Below are positions 35,468 to 45,525 of a stretch of 64,000 nucleotides of DNA, one piece after another. Numbering within the stretch: position 1 is the first letter of the stretch; each line of letters begins with the position of its first letter. Position numbers and translations under genes: made by a program. The notes beneath the pieces are model-generated. The model saw only the letters and a program-made list of their open reading frames with translations. It did not search any database and was not told where the DNA came from. Source of the DNA: Saprospiraceae bacterium (GTDB taxonomy: Bacteria; Bacteroidota; Bacteroidia; Chitinophagales; Saprospiraceae); NCBI GenBank assembly GCA_016715405.1, contig JADKAE010000017.1, positions 1-64,000 on the forward strand, written 5' to 3'.

Positions 35468-38400
35468 CTACCTCAGCCCCGTTCCTCCCGATATCAAAAT
35501 AGCTGGCAGCCCCTTGGCTTTGTATAGGTTGTTATAGGCTTGCAGGTCATTGTCGAGAATGTCCTGCATATCAGTTTTTTGCTTTTCCCAGGTGGTTACA
35601 AGGTCTTGGGCGCGGGCGCGAACGCCTTGTGTGACGGCGGGCGTGTGGGTGTCGGCAATTTTTATCAGATATATCAATTCGGCGTAGAGTCGGCCGGGGT
35701 AGTTGATGACGTCGAGGTAGGTCTGCTGCCTGGGTTGGATGAGCTGCGATTCCCAGTTGTTGATCCGGGCCAGCATATTCCTGCCGCTGCTGACCAGGTC
35801 TTGCGACCCTTCCATTTTGGACAGGATATCGACGGATAACTCGAGTTGTTTTTTGACTTCCCGCATGGAAGCGATGCTGCCGATGATCTCGCGGGCTTGT
35901 AGCGAGAGGGTTTGCAGTAGTTGCTGCTGGGCCTCGTAATCAGCAGGGGTGGCTTGCACGTTGGGGTCGGCCAGCACGGTGCAGGTTTGTACAAAGGTGT
36001 CTTTGGGCGTGATAAGTCTTATGGTATACACGCCGGGACCAACCTGGCTACCCATGTAGTTGTCGGCGAGGAAAACGCCGGGGGTGTAGGGCATTTGTTC
36101 GCGGCGGAGGTCCCAGTTGAAGCGGTTGAGTCCTTTTTTGGCCGGCATCACCTGCACGGGCGGCGGCCCGCCTTCGTAGCGCTCATAGTCGGTATTGAGC
36201 TGGTTGCTGTACTGCCGCACTAATTTGCCGTGGCGGTCGAGGATATGCAGCGATAAGGCCACGGTATCCATCGCCGAAGGCAGGTAATAATCGATGATGA
36301 CGCCGTTGGGCGGATTTTGACCCAGTCCCTTAATGGAAAATTCGGTTTGGGCGGCATCGAAGCGATAGGCATTTTTGGGCCGGAAGAGCTGCACGTGTCC
36401 GTTGAACAGGACGCCCTTGCTTTGTTGTAGCGGACTGATATCGTCGAGTACCCAGAAGGCACGGCCGGCGGTGGCCGCTACCAGGTCGTTGTCGTGGATG
36501 AGCAGGTCGGTGACCGGGCAATTGGGCAGGTTCAGCTGGAAGCGCTGCCAGAAGAGGCCGTTGTTGAAGGAGAGGTATAACCCGTTTTCGGTGCCGGCAA
36601 AGAGCAGGCCGGGTTGCATGGGGTCTTCCCGGACTACCCGTGCAAAATCGCCTGCAGAAATGCCGCTTACGATCAATTGCCAGGTCTGGCCGTAGTCGGG
36701 CGTATAGTAAATCAGGGGCCTGTTGTCGGACCATTTATAGCGGGTAGCTACGATATAGGCGGCGCCGTTGCGGTGTGGCGATACTTCGATGCTGTTGATC
36801 AGGGCTTCACCCAGTCCGGGCGGCGATATCTGTTGCCAGCTTTTGCCCTCGTCGCGGGTGAGGTGTACGAGTCCGTCGTCGCTGCCCACCCAGATGAGTC
36901 CTTCTTCGAGGGGTGAGCAGGCGATATAAGAGATCGTGTTGTAGTTTTCTCCTCCGGCGCCTTCGTTGGTAAAGGGGCCTCCACCGGCTTCCTGCCGGGC
37001 GGGTTCATTGCGGGTGAGGTCGGGACTGATGGCCTGCCAGTTCATACCGCCGTCCTGGGTGCGCAGTATCACGTTGGCGCCGTGGTAAATGGTTTCGGGG
37101 TGGTGTGGTGAGACGACCACGGGGGCGTTCCAGTTGAAGCGGTATTTCATTTCGCGGGGCGGCGTGGCCATGCCGATGGCGGGGTAGGCCATGATGTCGC
37201 GCTCGCGGCGCAGGCCGGCGTCATAAGCGGTGATGTAACCCTGGTAGCAACTGCTGTATACCTGGCGGGGGTCATTGGGGTTGAAGGCGATAAAGCCGCT
37301 TTCGCAGCCGCCCACCTCGTACCAGTCGCTGTTGCTGATGCCGGTATTGGAAGTACGGCTGGGAATGGCGACGGTGGTATAATCCTGTTGGGCGCCGTAG
37401 ATATAATAGGGGAACCGGTTGTCGGCATTCACCCGGTAAAACTGACCGGTGGGCTGGTTGTAAGTAGTACTCCAGCTTAGCCCGCCGTTTTGCGACACGC
37501 AGGCGCCGCCGTCGTTGGCCAGGATCATCAGCCGTGGGTTGTCGGGGTTGATCCACAGGTCGTGTTGGTCGGGGTGGGGGTTGGGAATTTCTTCGAAGGT
37601 TTTGCCGCCGTCGATAGAGCGCAGCAGGGGGGCGTTGAGTGCGTATACCGTTTCGGGGTCGTGGGGGTCGGGCACAATTTTGGCGTAATACCAGGCGCGG
37701 GCTATGGTCAGGCGCTGGTTGTTGGTTTGCACCCAGGAATCGCCGCCGTTGACGGAGCGGAACACGCCGCCGCATTCGGCTTCTATGATGGCGTACACTA
37801 CATTGGGGTCGGCTTTGGATACGGCGATACCGGCTTTGCCCATTTCTTTGGGCAAGCCTTGGGTGAGTTTTGTCCAACTTTCGCCGCCGTCGGTGCTTTT
37901 GTACAATCCCGAGCCGCCGCCGCCGCTGCGTATTTTCCAGGGATAGCGCTGGTGATCCCACATGGCGGCGTACAGTATGCGTGGATTGCGGGGGTCAATG
38001 CTCAGGTCGCTTGCTCCCGTATTGGCATTGACATACAATACCTTTCGCCAGGTGGCGCCGCCGTCGGTGCTTTTAAATACGCCGCGTTCTTCATTGGAGC
38101 CGTAGAGGGCGCCCTGCACGGCCACATAGATCAGGTCGGGGTTGCCGGGATGTATGCGGATGGCAGAGATATGCTGAGAGGCCGGTAGTCCGGCATAGGC
38201 CCATGTTTTTCCGCTGTCGTAGCTTTTGTAAAGGCCGTCGCCCGATGAGGTCATCGTACCGCGCACAGCATGTTCGCCCGTGCCGGCATAGACAATGCTG
38301 GGATCGGAAGGCGCCACGGCGATGGCGCCCACCGCGCCCGATTTAAAATAGCCGTCGGAGATATTGCGCCAGGAAATACCGGCGTCTTCGGTTTTCCATA

Positions 38401-38658
38401 CGCCGCCACCGGCAGCTCCCATGTAATATACCAGGGGTTCAGCGGGTACGCCGCAGACGGTCACGCAGCGGCCGCCGCGAAATGGGCCTATGTTGCGCCA
38501 TTGCAAGCTGAGGTATAAAGCAGGGTTGACGACGCGGTCGGCGCCGGCTGAAGGAAGCATAGCGGGTGGGCTAGTCGCGAGAGTGGTTTGCGCCCCTATG
38601 TTTTGTGAAAATAATAATAAGCCCCCCACAAAACGATAGGCTATTGGCGATTTCTCAT
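35468..38658 (-). CDS. Large secreted BNR/Asp-box (VPS10/sortilin-like) repeat protein (one frameshift at start)
   Basis: About 1063 residues. Many Asp-box blades are visible (GVWKTEDAGISWRNIS, SGLYKSTDGGESWTKLTQG, GVFRSVNGGDSWVQTN), forming one or two large beta-propellers over residues 40-750, followed by a helical C-terminal part (about 930-1040). As read it begins with GTG at 38629 inside the signal peptide. Adding one base to the AAA run near 38650 gives ATG at 38658 and an ideal signal MRN-SPIAYRFVGGLLLF to NIGAQ. Such proteins are often labelled glycosyl hydrolase or sialidase because of the blades, but no sialidase catalytic residues were recognised. Possible roles are surface binding or processing of peptides. 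Confidence 0.8.
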
Positions 38659-38986
38659 TAGTTTTTTCGGTCGCGCGCTGCGGTTACCAGTGCCTCAGAG
38701 ATTGCGCGCGCGCCGGTGTGTAGGGTTTTTGTGTAGTGCGGGTTAGTTGTTTTCGGGCGCAAGGATAACGGTATTATCCGTTTCCATAGTATGTGTGGCT
38801 TTCTTCGGATTTGGCCGCAGTAAAATGATGATGTCGATATGGGGTTTTACGAAAAAACGGCAAAAAGGTTATGGCTCGGTGTATTATTTTTTAATAATGA
38901 AAATATTGAGAATTTATGGTTGAAATAGATTGATTTTACGGAATTTATACGAAGATTTTAGGATTTGATTTCGCTATGTTTTTTTA

Positions 38987-39080
38987 TTAACCACAGAGTT
39001 ACGCCGAGTTACACAGAGGAACCACAGAGGAGAATCGACTCTGCGCTACCTCTGTGTAACTCTGCGATACTCTGCGGTAA
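38987..39080. repeat. CTCTGCG-family snapback repeat, copy 2
   Basis: TTAACCACAGAGTTACGCCG, then AGTTACACAGAGG, is followed by the inverse arm CCTCTGTGTAACTCTGCGAT, then ACTCTGCGGTAA. It matches the copy at 13772-13860. The preceding 38659-38986 is AT-rich with a GC-rich start and a small GGATAA/TTATCC hairpin (38763-38779); no gene was seen there. Confidence 0.8.
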
Positions 39081-39092
39081 AAAATCCTCTTG

Positions 39093-39776
39093 TCACTTCA
39101 ACAAGGGCCGAAGTACCTTCCAAATATTATCAGCAACAATATACTGTCCTTGTGCATTGGGGTGGATACCGTCGGGCAGATTGAGTTCGGGGTGGCCGCC
39201 CACGCCGTCGAGCAGGAAGGGAACGAGTGGCAGGCGATTTTCCTTAGCCAGCCTGGGAAAAACCTGTCGAAATGCCTTGGTAAAATCGGCGCCCATATTG
39301 GGGGGGGCCTCCATGCCTGTCAGTATAATATGGGCATTGGGATATTTGGTTTTCACCTTCTTGATAATCGATTGCAGGTTGGCATAGGTGGCGTCGGGGT
39401 TGATGCCCCGCAGGCCGTCGTTGCCGCCCAGTTCGAGCACAAATACATCGACGGGTTGTTGCAGGATCCAGTCTACGCGTTCATTGCCGCCGGCGGTGGT
39501 TTCGCCGCTCAGTCCGGCATTGATTACTTTGTAGTCCAGGCCCAACGAGTCGATTTTGGCCTGTATAAGCGCAGGGAAGCCCTGTTCGGGCTCCAACCCG
39601 TAAGCTGCAGTAAGGCTGTTGCCGAAAAATACGATTTGGCGCTTTGTTGCGGCAGCATCGGCAGGTTGTTCCTGTTCTGCTTCGGCATCCTGCCGGGTCG
39701 ATTTGTCGTTGTCGGCGGAAGGACTGCAGGCGGCCATGGCCAATAAGAGAATCAAGCCCAATTGATTGATATTCAT
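39093..39776 (-). CDS. SGNH/GDSL-family arylesterase-like lipoprotein (TesA type)
   Basis: 227 residues from ATG 39776 (MNINQLGLILLLAMAAC, lipobox AMAAC). A short acidic linker precedes the SGNH hydrolase domain: block I FFGNSLTAAYGL (Ser nucleophile), block II GLSGETTAGG, block III ELGGNDGLRG and block V LPDGIHPNAQG (Asp and His). This is the TesA/arylesterase subfamily, which hydrolyses acyl esters or thioesters in the periplasm. An upstream start would add a non-signal N-terminus. It lies downstream of queG on the same strand, separated by an ACTGTTC-type repeat. Confidence 0.9.
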   Translation of the reverse strand: MNINQLGLILLLAMAACSPSADNDKSTRQDAEAEQEQPADAAATKRQIVFFGNSLTAAYGLEPEQGFPALIQAKIDSLGLDYKVINAGLSGETTAGGNERVDWILQQPVDVFVLELGGNDGLRGINPDATYANLQSIIKKVKTKYPNAHIILTGMEAPPNMGADFTKAFRQVFPRLAKENRLPLVPFLLDGVGGHPELNLPDGIHPNAQGQYIVADNIWKVLRPLLK

Positions 39777-39789
39777 GGTAAGTTGTTTT

Positions 39790-39851
39790 AGTGAACTGTG
39801 AACAGTGAACTGATCATAGTGCAGTTCACTGTTCACTGTTCACTGTTCACT
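39790..39851. repeat. CACTGTT snapback repeat overlapping the queG stop
   Basis: GTGAACTGTGAACAGTGAAC faces tandem copies of the 7-mer CACTGTT (CAGTTCACTGTTCACTGTTC) across a short loop. The right end includes the last codons and the TGA stop of queG. Confidence 0.8.
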
Positions 39852-40769
39852 CAAAAACTTAATATTCCGTTTTAATCCTTTGAATTTCGTGCGTTTCACT
39901 GCAGAATCGCGGAATAAAGTTTGAAAAACTTCTTCTGTAATGTCCTCCCACTCGCTTTTGGTCATGTCCAGCAGTTGTTCTTGTGGCTCAAAAGCCGGCT
40001 CCTGGTGGGGTTTTGAAAACCGGTTCCAGGGGCATACTTCCTGGCAGACATCGCAGCCGAACATCCAATTATCCATTTTGTGCTGATAATCCTTTGGCAG
40101 CTCATTTTTTAGTTCGATGGTCAGATACGAGATACACTTGCTGCCATCCACGATATATCCTTGGGGCGAGATAGCCTCGGTAGGGCAGGCGTCGATACAG
40201 CGGGTGCAGGTGCCGCAATAATCTTTGATGGGGTGGTCGTAGGCCAGTTCGAGGTCAAGGATGAGTTCGGCCAGGAAAAAATAAGAGCCGGCGCGGGGAT
40301 TGATGAGCAGCGTGTGTTTGCCGGTCCAGCCGATGCCGCTGCGGCGGGCCCAGTCGCGTTCGAGCACCGGCGCCGAATCGACAAAACAGCGCCCGTTGAC
40401 CTCGCCCACCTTGTCGCTGATAAAAGCCAGCAGTGACTTGAGTTTGCGTTTGAGCACAAAATGGTAGTCTTCGCCGTAGGCATACCGTGAAATTTTTGGC
40501 GCCTCCGTGTCGTTTTGGGTTTGTGGCGTATAATAATTGTACATCAGGCTGATCACCGATTTGGCGCCGTCTACCAGCAGGCGCGGGTCGACGCGTTTGT
40601 CGAAGTGGTTGGCCATGTAGTGCATTTCGCCGTGATAACCTTTATTGAGCCAGGCTTCCAGGCGGCGCGCTTCTTCGTCGAGCCGCCCGGCGCGGGCAAA
40701 ACCAATGAAGCTGAACCCCAGCCGTTGGGCTTCATCCCGAATCAATTGTGTATGGTTTTGTGCGTGCAT
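39840..40769 (-). CDS. queG: Epoxyqueuosine reductase
   Basis: Cobalamin and iron-sulfur enzyme for the last step of queuosine synthesis in tRNA. 309 residues, slightly short compared with Proteobacterial QueG but normal for this phylum. Visible features: N-terminal cobalamin-binding half with VDSAPVLERDWARRSGIGWT, GKHTLLINPRAGSYFFLAEL, and two [4Fe-4S] motifs YCGTCTRCIDACPTEAI and FGCDVCQEVCPWNRF. The start is ATG 40769. A TAAATTTG -7 box at 40815-40808 would give a leader of about 32 nt. The stop is embedded in a repeat. Confidence 0.95.
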   Translation of the reverse strand: MHAQNHTQLIRDEAQRLGFSFIGFARAGRLDEEARRLEAWLNKGYHGEMHYMANHFDKRVDPRLLVDGAKSVISLMYNYYTPQTQNDTEAPKISRYAYGEDYHFVLKRKLKSLLAFISDKVGEVNGRCFVDSAPVLERDWARRSGIGWTGKHTLLINPRAGSYFFLAELILDLELAYDHPIKDYCGTCTRCIDACPTEAISPQGYIVDGSKCISYLTIELKNELPKDYQHKMDNWMFGCDVCQEVCPWNRFSKPHQEPAFEPQEQLLDMTKSEWEDITEEVFQTLFRDSAVKRTKFKGLKRNIKFLSEQ

Positions 40770-40807
40770 AGCTCAACGATAACAAAGCAGGATAAGGTAC
40801 TGTTTGC

Positions 40808-40815
40808 CAAATTTA
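40808..40815 (-). promoter_or_regulatory. -7 element for queG
   Basis: TAAATTTG on the minus strand matches TAnnTTTG, 39 bases upstream of the ATG. A TTG lies slightly too close for a canonical -33. Confidence 0.45.
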
Positions 40816-40860
40816 TACACAAAAGCGGTCAACCCGAAGTATAATACCGGAAACAACGCT

Positions 40861-40868
40861 TATTTTTG
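40861..40868 (+). promoter_or_regulatory. -7 element for the lipocalin-like lipoprotein
   Basis: TATTTTTG matches TAnnTTTG and lies 32 bases before the ATG at 40900. Divergent with the queG promoter. Confidence 0.45.
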
Positions 40869-40899
40869 CGGGGCTTAATCGATACCCATGCATTGCCAC

Positions 40900-41283
40900 A
40901 TGATAAAATATATCTGGTTACCCTTTCTGCTACTTGCAGCATTCATCAGCTGCAAAAGAGACCCGGGCCTGACCGCCGACCAGTTAGTGGGGCGCTGGGA
41001 ACTGCAATCCGCCACCCGCGACGGCAGGCCTACAGAGTCTTTGGAAGAACTCTATTACGAGTTTTTGCCCGATGGCACTCTGCGCACTAATATGAGTGGA
41101 GCGCCCGAGACGGCAACGTATGCTGTCGAAAAAAATATCCTGCAGCAAAGGCAGGGTAGAATAGAGGTCGATTACACCATCGAAGAATTGTCAGACTCGG
41201 TATTGGTACTCTCCGCCAATATTCGCAATTACGCTTTTCAGTTTAAACTGGCGAAGCGCAGTAGCACCGAAACTTTGCAATAG
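40900..41283 (+). CDS. Small lipocalin-like lipoprotein
   Basis: 127 residues from ATG 40900: MIKYIWLPFLLLAAFISC is a lipoprotein signal with Cys at the lipobox end. The mature part has the pattern LTADQLVGRWELQSATRDGR, then EELYYEFLPDGTLRTN, typical of bacterial lipocalin-like domains (the GxW pair at the start of the barrel). An ATG four codons upstream (MHCH) is possible but splits the signal. Function unknown. It is followed 33 bases later by an esterase gene on the same strand, probably co-transcribed. Confidence 0.75.
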   Translation: MIKYIWLPFLLLAAFISCKRDPGLTADQLVGRWELQSATRDGRPTESLEELYYEFLPDGTLRTNMSGAPETATYAVEKNILQQRQGRIEVDYTIEELSDSVLVLSANIRNYAFQFKLAKRSSTETLQ

Positions 41284-41316
41284 CTCATTTTATTACAAGA
41301 AAAAAATCTATCCGTT

Positions 41317-42048
41317 ATGCACAGAGAGATCCATTCCTGGTATAGCCCGCGGCTCAATAAAAATATGGAAATAGTGATGTACGGGCACTACGGCCCCGCC
41401 TTGTTACTGCTACCCACTGCCGCTGCCGATTATCTGGAATACGAACGTTTTCAGCTCATCGACGCCATCGCCAAATATATTGACGGTGGCAAGGTGAAGA
41501 TCTTTTCTATCAACAGCATCAACTCAGAAAGCTGGCTCAATAATCATATGCACCCCCGGCACAAGAGTATCCGCCACCAGCAGTTTAACGCTTATGTCTA
41601 CGAGGAAGTGATACCTTTTATCCGCAGCAAAACCAGCGACGATACACCCATTATTACTTCAGGAGCTTCGCTCGGCGCCCTGCACTCCGCCAACCTGTAC
41701 TTCCGTCGACCCGACCTGATTGCCGGTACCATCGCCATGAGTGGCAGCTATAACCTGAGCACTTATACAAAAGGTTATCACGACGAAGACGTGTATTTCA
41801 ACTCGCCGGTGCAATACCTGCCCAGCCTTAATGACGATTATTACCTGCCCATGCTGCGCCAGGGCAAACATACCTACATCCTGACCGGCTCAGGAGATTA
41901 CGAAACGCCCGAGGCTTCGCGTTTGCTTTCGCAAATTCTGCACGCCAAAGGTATCCCCCACAAACTGGACGTTTGGGGCCACGATATGCCGCACGACTGG
42001 CCCACCTGGCGGGCTATGTTGCCGTATTATATTGCTACGCATTTATAG
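41317..42048 (+). CDS. Esterase D-like alpha/beta hydrolase
   Basis: 243 residues, cytoplasmic. Esterase_phd/EstD fold: N-terminal strands EIVMYGHYGPALLLLPTAA, nucleophile elbow ITSGASLGALHSANLYF (Ser near residue 117), a YNLSTYTKGYHDEDVYFN loop, and the C-terminal WGHDMPHDWPTWRAMLPYYI carrying the catalytic His. The Asp is probably in GSGDYETPE. It resembles the esterase family found with polyphosphate or starch-related genes in Bacteroidota; substrate unknown. Start ATG 41317 fits the family N-terminus. The gene ends in a CAGTTAG repeat. Confidence 0.85.
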   Translation: MHREIHSWYSPRLNKNMEIVMYGHYGPALLLLPTAAADYLEYERFQLIDAIAKYIDGGKVKIFSINSINSESWLNNHMHPRHKSIRHQQFNAYVYEEVIPFIRSKTSDDTPIITSGASLGALHSANLYFRRPDLIAGTIAMSGSYNLSTYTKGYHDEDVYFNSPVQYLPSLNDDYYLPMLRQGKHTYILTGSGDYETPEASRLLSQILHAKGIPHKLDVWGHDMPHDWPTWRAMLPYYIATHL

Positions 42049-42117
42049 CGATCAGCAGTTAGCAGTTAGCAGTCAGTTCAAGGAAACTGACTGCTGACTA
42101 CCGATAGCTGACTGCTA
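42049..42117. repeat. CAGTTAG-family snapback repeat, copy 2
   Basis: CAGCAGTTAGCAGTTAGCAG, then TCAGTT, is followed by AACTGACTGCTGACTACCGA, then TAGCTGACTGCTA. It is the counterpart of 17308-17380 and lies between two convergent genes. Confidence 0.75.
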
Positions 42118-42119
42118 CC

Positions 42120-42545
42120 CTAATTATCCTTAATCTCCGACGCCAAAAACGTCACCATATAATCTTCTTTGGTGATCGTTTTGCCATCTTCGGGATAGGG
42201 GTCCACTTGTTTTACGCGCAATTGGTATTTGCCGGTTATGCGGCGCGAAGCCGACTGGCTTTCGCGGCCTTTCAGCGTGAAATCGACGGTTTGGGCTTTG
42301 CCGCCTTTTTCCTTAAACGTTACCTGCACCACTACCTGGCCTTCCCATACGCAATTGACGCCTTTGGGACAGCGGGAGTCTTCCTTGATCTTATCCACCA
42401 TCACGCCAAACGATTTGTCATCGCTCATGGCGCCCTGTTCCACCTTGAGCTGGAACGGCTGGCCGATCTGGAAAGTAACTTTGTCTTTGCATTTGGCAGC
42501 CGTGAGTAGTAGCATCACAGCAGAGAAGTAAAGTAAATTCTTCAT
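42120..42545 (-). CDS. Putative secreted protein with CPKGVNCVWEG motif
   Basis: 141 residues from ATG 42545: MKNLLYFSAVMLLLTAAKC is an export signal ending in Cys, though the lipobox is unusual (Lys before Cys). The mature domain holds VDKIKEDSRCPKGVNCVWEG, then QVVVQVTFKEKGG. The DSRCP-x-G-x-x-C-x-W-x-G pattern is a recurring one in small Bacteroidota exported proteins of unknown function; the two Cys probably form a disulfide. The gene begins 27 bases after porX ends, on the same strand, so it may be read from the porX promoter. A longer ORF start at 42575 overlaps porX and lacks a signal. Confidence 0.7.
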   Translation of the reverse strand: MKNLLYFSAVMLLLTAAKCKDKVTFQIGQPFQLKVEQGAMSDDKSFGVMVDKIKEDSRCPKGVNCVWEGQVVVQVTFKEKGGKAQTVDFTLKGRESQSASRRITGKYQLRVKQVDPYPEDGKTITKEDYMVTFLASEIKDN

Positions 42546-42571
42546 ATGGTTGGTTTTTGTTCTCACCCTAA

Positions 42572-44126
42572 TCACTTCTTCCTCAACCTAATCACCGGGC
42601 AAATCACCTCTTCCAGTGAAATTCCCCCGTGTTGGAAAGTATTTTTATAATAATTGTTGTAATAATTGTAATTATTGGGATAGAGGAAAAACTTATCCTC
42701 TTTGGCAAAAATATACGCCGAACTTACATTGGGGCGGGGCAGGCCGAATTTTTCGGGATCGCGCACCTCAAATACGTCGCGTTTGTCGTATTGCAGGTTG
42801 CGGCCCACCTTGTAGCGCAGGTTCGTCGTCGTTTCGCGGTCGCCCACCACTTTTGCGGGCGTATTCACCCTTATCGTGCCGTGGTCGGTAGTGAGGATGA
42901 GTTGGATGTCGCGCTCGGCGGCTTTGGAAATGGCTGCCCACAGCGGGGAATTGATAAACCAGGAGCGCGTCAGCGAGCGGTAGGCCTTTTCGTCGCCGGC
43001 CAGTTCTTTGAGCACTTCCATTTCGGTGCGGGCGTGCGACATCATATCGATAAAATTGTACACAATCACCGTAAGGTCATTGTGCAGGTAATCGAGGATG
43101 CCGTCCTGCACCTGTTTGGCCATGTTGACGTTGGTCACTTTCACATAATCGAATTTGATGTCTTTGCGAAAGCGCCTTTTGATCTGTTCGGTCAGCAAAT
43201 CGTGTTCGTGCAGGTTTTTGCCGCCTTCTTCGTTGTCGTTTTTCCACCAGTCGGGGTGGTACTTTTCAATTTCAAGGGGTAACATGCCCGAAAAAATCGC
43301 GTTGCGGCTGTACTGGGTAGAAGTGGGCAGGATACTGTAGAAAAAGTCTTCTTCTTCCACCCTGAACAACTCGGTGATGATGGGTTCGAGCACCTTCCAC
43401 TGGTCGTAGCGCATATTGTCGAGCAGCACCATAATCGTAGGCGTGCCATCGATCAGGTTGGGGAAAATCTTGGAGCGCATCAGCGTATTCGACATCACGG
43501 GGCCATCGCCCTCCATTACCCAGTCCTGGTATTTTTTGCCCACGTATTTGCAAAACTCCGAATTGGCCTCGCTTTTTTTGCATCGACAGGATATTGGCCA
43601 TATCGAGGGATTGGGACTCGTCGATTTTGATCTCCCAGGAGATTATTTTTCGGTAAATATCCACCCACTGTTCGTAATCGAGGCCGCTATTGATTTGCGT
43701 AAAGATCTGGCGAAACTCCTGCTGGTAATCCGACGAGGTTTTCTCGCGCACCAGGCGTTTGTTGTCGATGATCTTTTTTAGCGTCAGCAAAATCTGATTG
43801 GGATTGACGGGTTTGATGAGGTAGTCGGCAATTTGCGAGCCGATGGCCTCTTCCATCACGGTTTCCGCTTCGTTTTTGGTGATCATCACCACGGGCAGGT
43901 GGGGGCTGCTTTCTTTGAGCTTGGCCAGGGTTTCGAGGCCGGTAATGCCGGGCATGCTCTCGTCGAGGAACACTACGTCGATATCGCGGTTGTTCTCGCA
44001 TTCATCGAGGGCGTCGTGGCCGTTGGTGACAGTGAGGACCTCGTATCCTTTCTTTTCAAGAAACATCAACTGGGGCTTCAAGAGATCGATCTCATCGTCG
44101 GCCCAGAGTATGGTGATTTTATCCAT
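42572..44126 (-). CDS. porX: T9SS response regulator PorX: receiver plus PglZ phosphatase-like domain (one frameshift)
   Basis: About 518 residues. The N-terminal receiver domain (MDKITILWADDEIDLLKPQ, phospho-acceptor VVFLDESMPGITG, Lys in LIKPVNP) is followed by a helical linker (about 125-200) and an alkaline-phosphatase-superfamily PglZ domain with metal-site segments TIMVLLDNMRYDQW, NFIDMMSHARTEM and LTTDHGTIRVNTP. This architecture is PorX, which activates T9SS genes with PorY/SigP and has been reported to bind and cleave oligonucleotides. Near 43565 one A is lost from an A7 run: MQKK, then SEANSEFCKYVGKKYQDWV in the next frame. ATG 44126 starts the receiver. The window also encodes several T9SS cargo proteins. 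Confidence 0.92.
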
Positions 44127-44204
44127 GTAGGTTGATTCACTTTTATGAAGATATAAATATACTTTTTTATAAAAATATTGTTCTGATTTGTGAAATATGC
44201 CTTT

Positions 44205-45412
44205 ATGAAAAAACAGAAAATACTGAACGACCCTGTTTACGGATTCATCAATATCCCCTATGGCTTGTTGTTCGACCTCATCGAGCACCCTTATTTTCAG
44301 CGCTTAAGGCGCATCAAACAGGTGAGCCTTACCCATTACGTGTACCCTGGCGCCCTGCATACGCGTTTTCATCACGCCCTGGCGCGCTGCACCTGATGAG
44401 CCAGGCTATCGAGGTGCTGCGCAACAAAGGCGCAGATATCAGCGAAGAAGAAGCCAACGCGGTGTCTGTGGCCATTCTGTTGCACGATATCGGGCACGGC
44501 CCGTTTTCGCATACGCTCGAAAATACGCTCATCAACGTATCGCACGAAGAACTGTCGATCATTTTTATGGAAACCCTCAACGAGCAATTCGACGGCGCCC
44601 TCACTCTGGCCATCCGCATCTTCCAGGATCAATATCCCAAGAAATTTCTGCACCAACTCGTGTCGGGGCAGCTGGATATGGATCGCATGGACTACCTCAC
44701 GCGCGATAGCTTTTTTACAGGCGTCTACGAGGGGGTGATCGGTTACGACCGCATCATCAAGATGCTTTCGGTGGCCGGCGATGAACTGGTGGTGGAAGAA
44801 AAGGGTATTTATTCGATAGAAAAATTCCTGGTGGCCCGCCGCCTCATGTATTGGCAGGTGTATCTGCACAAAACCGTGGTGGCCGCCGAGCAAATGCTGG
44901 TGCTCACCATGCAGCGCGCCAAAGACCTCGTGCGGGCAGGCGTGGAGGTGCCCGCGCCCGAAAATTTGGCGTATTTTCTGCACAGCAACCTGAGCGGTAG
45001 CGATTTCAGGCAGCGCCGCGACGAATGGCTCGGCTACTTCGCCGGCCTCGACGACTACGACGTGATGTCGGCTATCAAAAGCTGGATGCGCCACGACGAT
45101 TTTGTGCTGCGCGAGTTCTCCGAACGCCTCATCAACCGCCGCTTGTTTAAACTCGAATTCAGCAACGAACCCTTCTCTGCAGAATACGTGGCCGGCATTA
45201 CCCGGCGCCTCGAAGCCCTTTATCCGGCAGAAGCTATTCCCTATTTTCTGCTCACGGGCACAGAATCAAATAGCGCCTATACTACTTTTAAAGACGAGAT
45301 CAAGATGCTGATGAAAAATGGCAAGGTGCTGCCCTGGTCGAAGGTGACCGATCAAGTACAACCGGCGTTGGTGACGAAGTATTATCTGTGTTATCCTAAG
45401 GAAGTGCTGTGA
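44205..45412 (+). CDS. HD-domain phosphohydrolase, SAMHD1/dNTPase-like (one frameshift)
   Basis: About 403 residues, cytoplasmic. HD superfamily with dNTPase-like features: KILNDPVYGFINIPYGLLFD at the N-terminus, YFQRLRRIKQ, then the metal-binding HTRFHHALG and ILLHDIGHGPFSHTLEN, and later QLDMDRMDYLTRDSFFTGV. One G is missing near 44388 (the first frame ends HTRFHHALARCT, the next begins LHLMSQAIEVLRNKG). The ATG at 44205 (MKKQKIL) is preferred. It may hydrolyse dNTPs or another phosphorylated nucleotide; the Bacteroidota group is uncharacterised. It is divergent from porX, with only 78 bases between the starts. Confidence 0.85.
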
Positions 45413-45420
45413 GGGAGAGG

Positions 45421-45503
45421 GTGACTAGGCGAGGGGGGGAGGGGGCGAGTGTTTCAAAGATCGCCCCTCCTATCGCCCCCTCGCCAAGTCGCAAAGTCCT
45501 CGG
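45421..45503. repeat. G/C-rich snapback repeat of the GTCGC family
   Basis: GGCGAGGGGGGGAGGGGGCG on the left pairs with ATCGCCCCTCCTATCGCCCC, then CTCGCC, on the right, followed by AAGTCGCAAAGTC as in the family at 18724 and 52801. It separates the HD gene from the NptA-like start. Confidence 0.7.
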
Positions 45504-45525
45504 AATTTTCCCTATATTTATCCCT

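Noticed and set aside
35468..38658. Sialidase or other glycosyl hydrolase activity for the BNR-repeat protein
   Set aside because: Asp-box blades alone do not imply catalysis; no sialidase Arg triad or catalytic Asp/Tyr was recognised.
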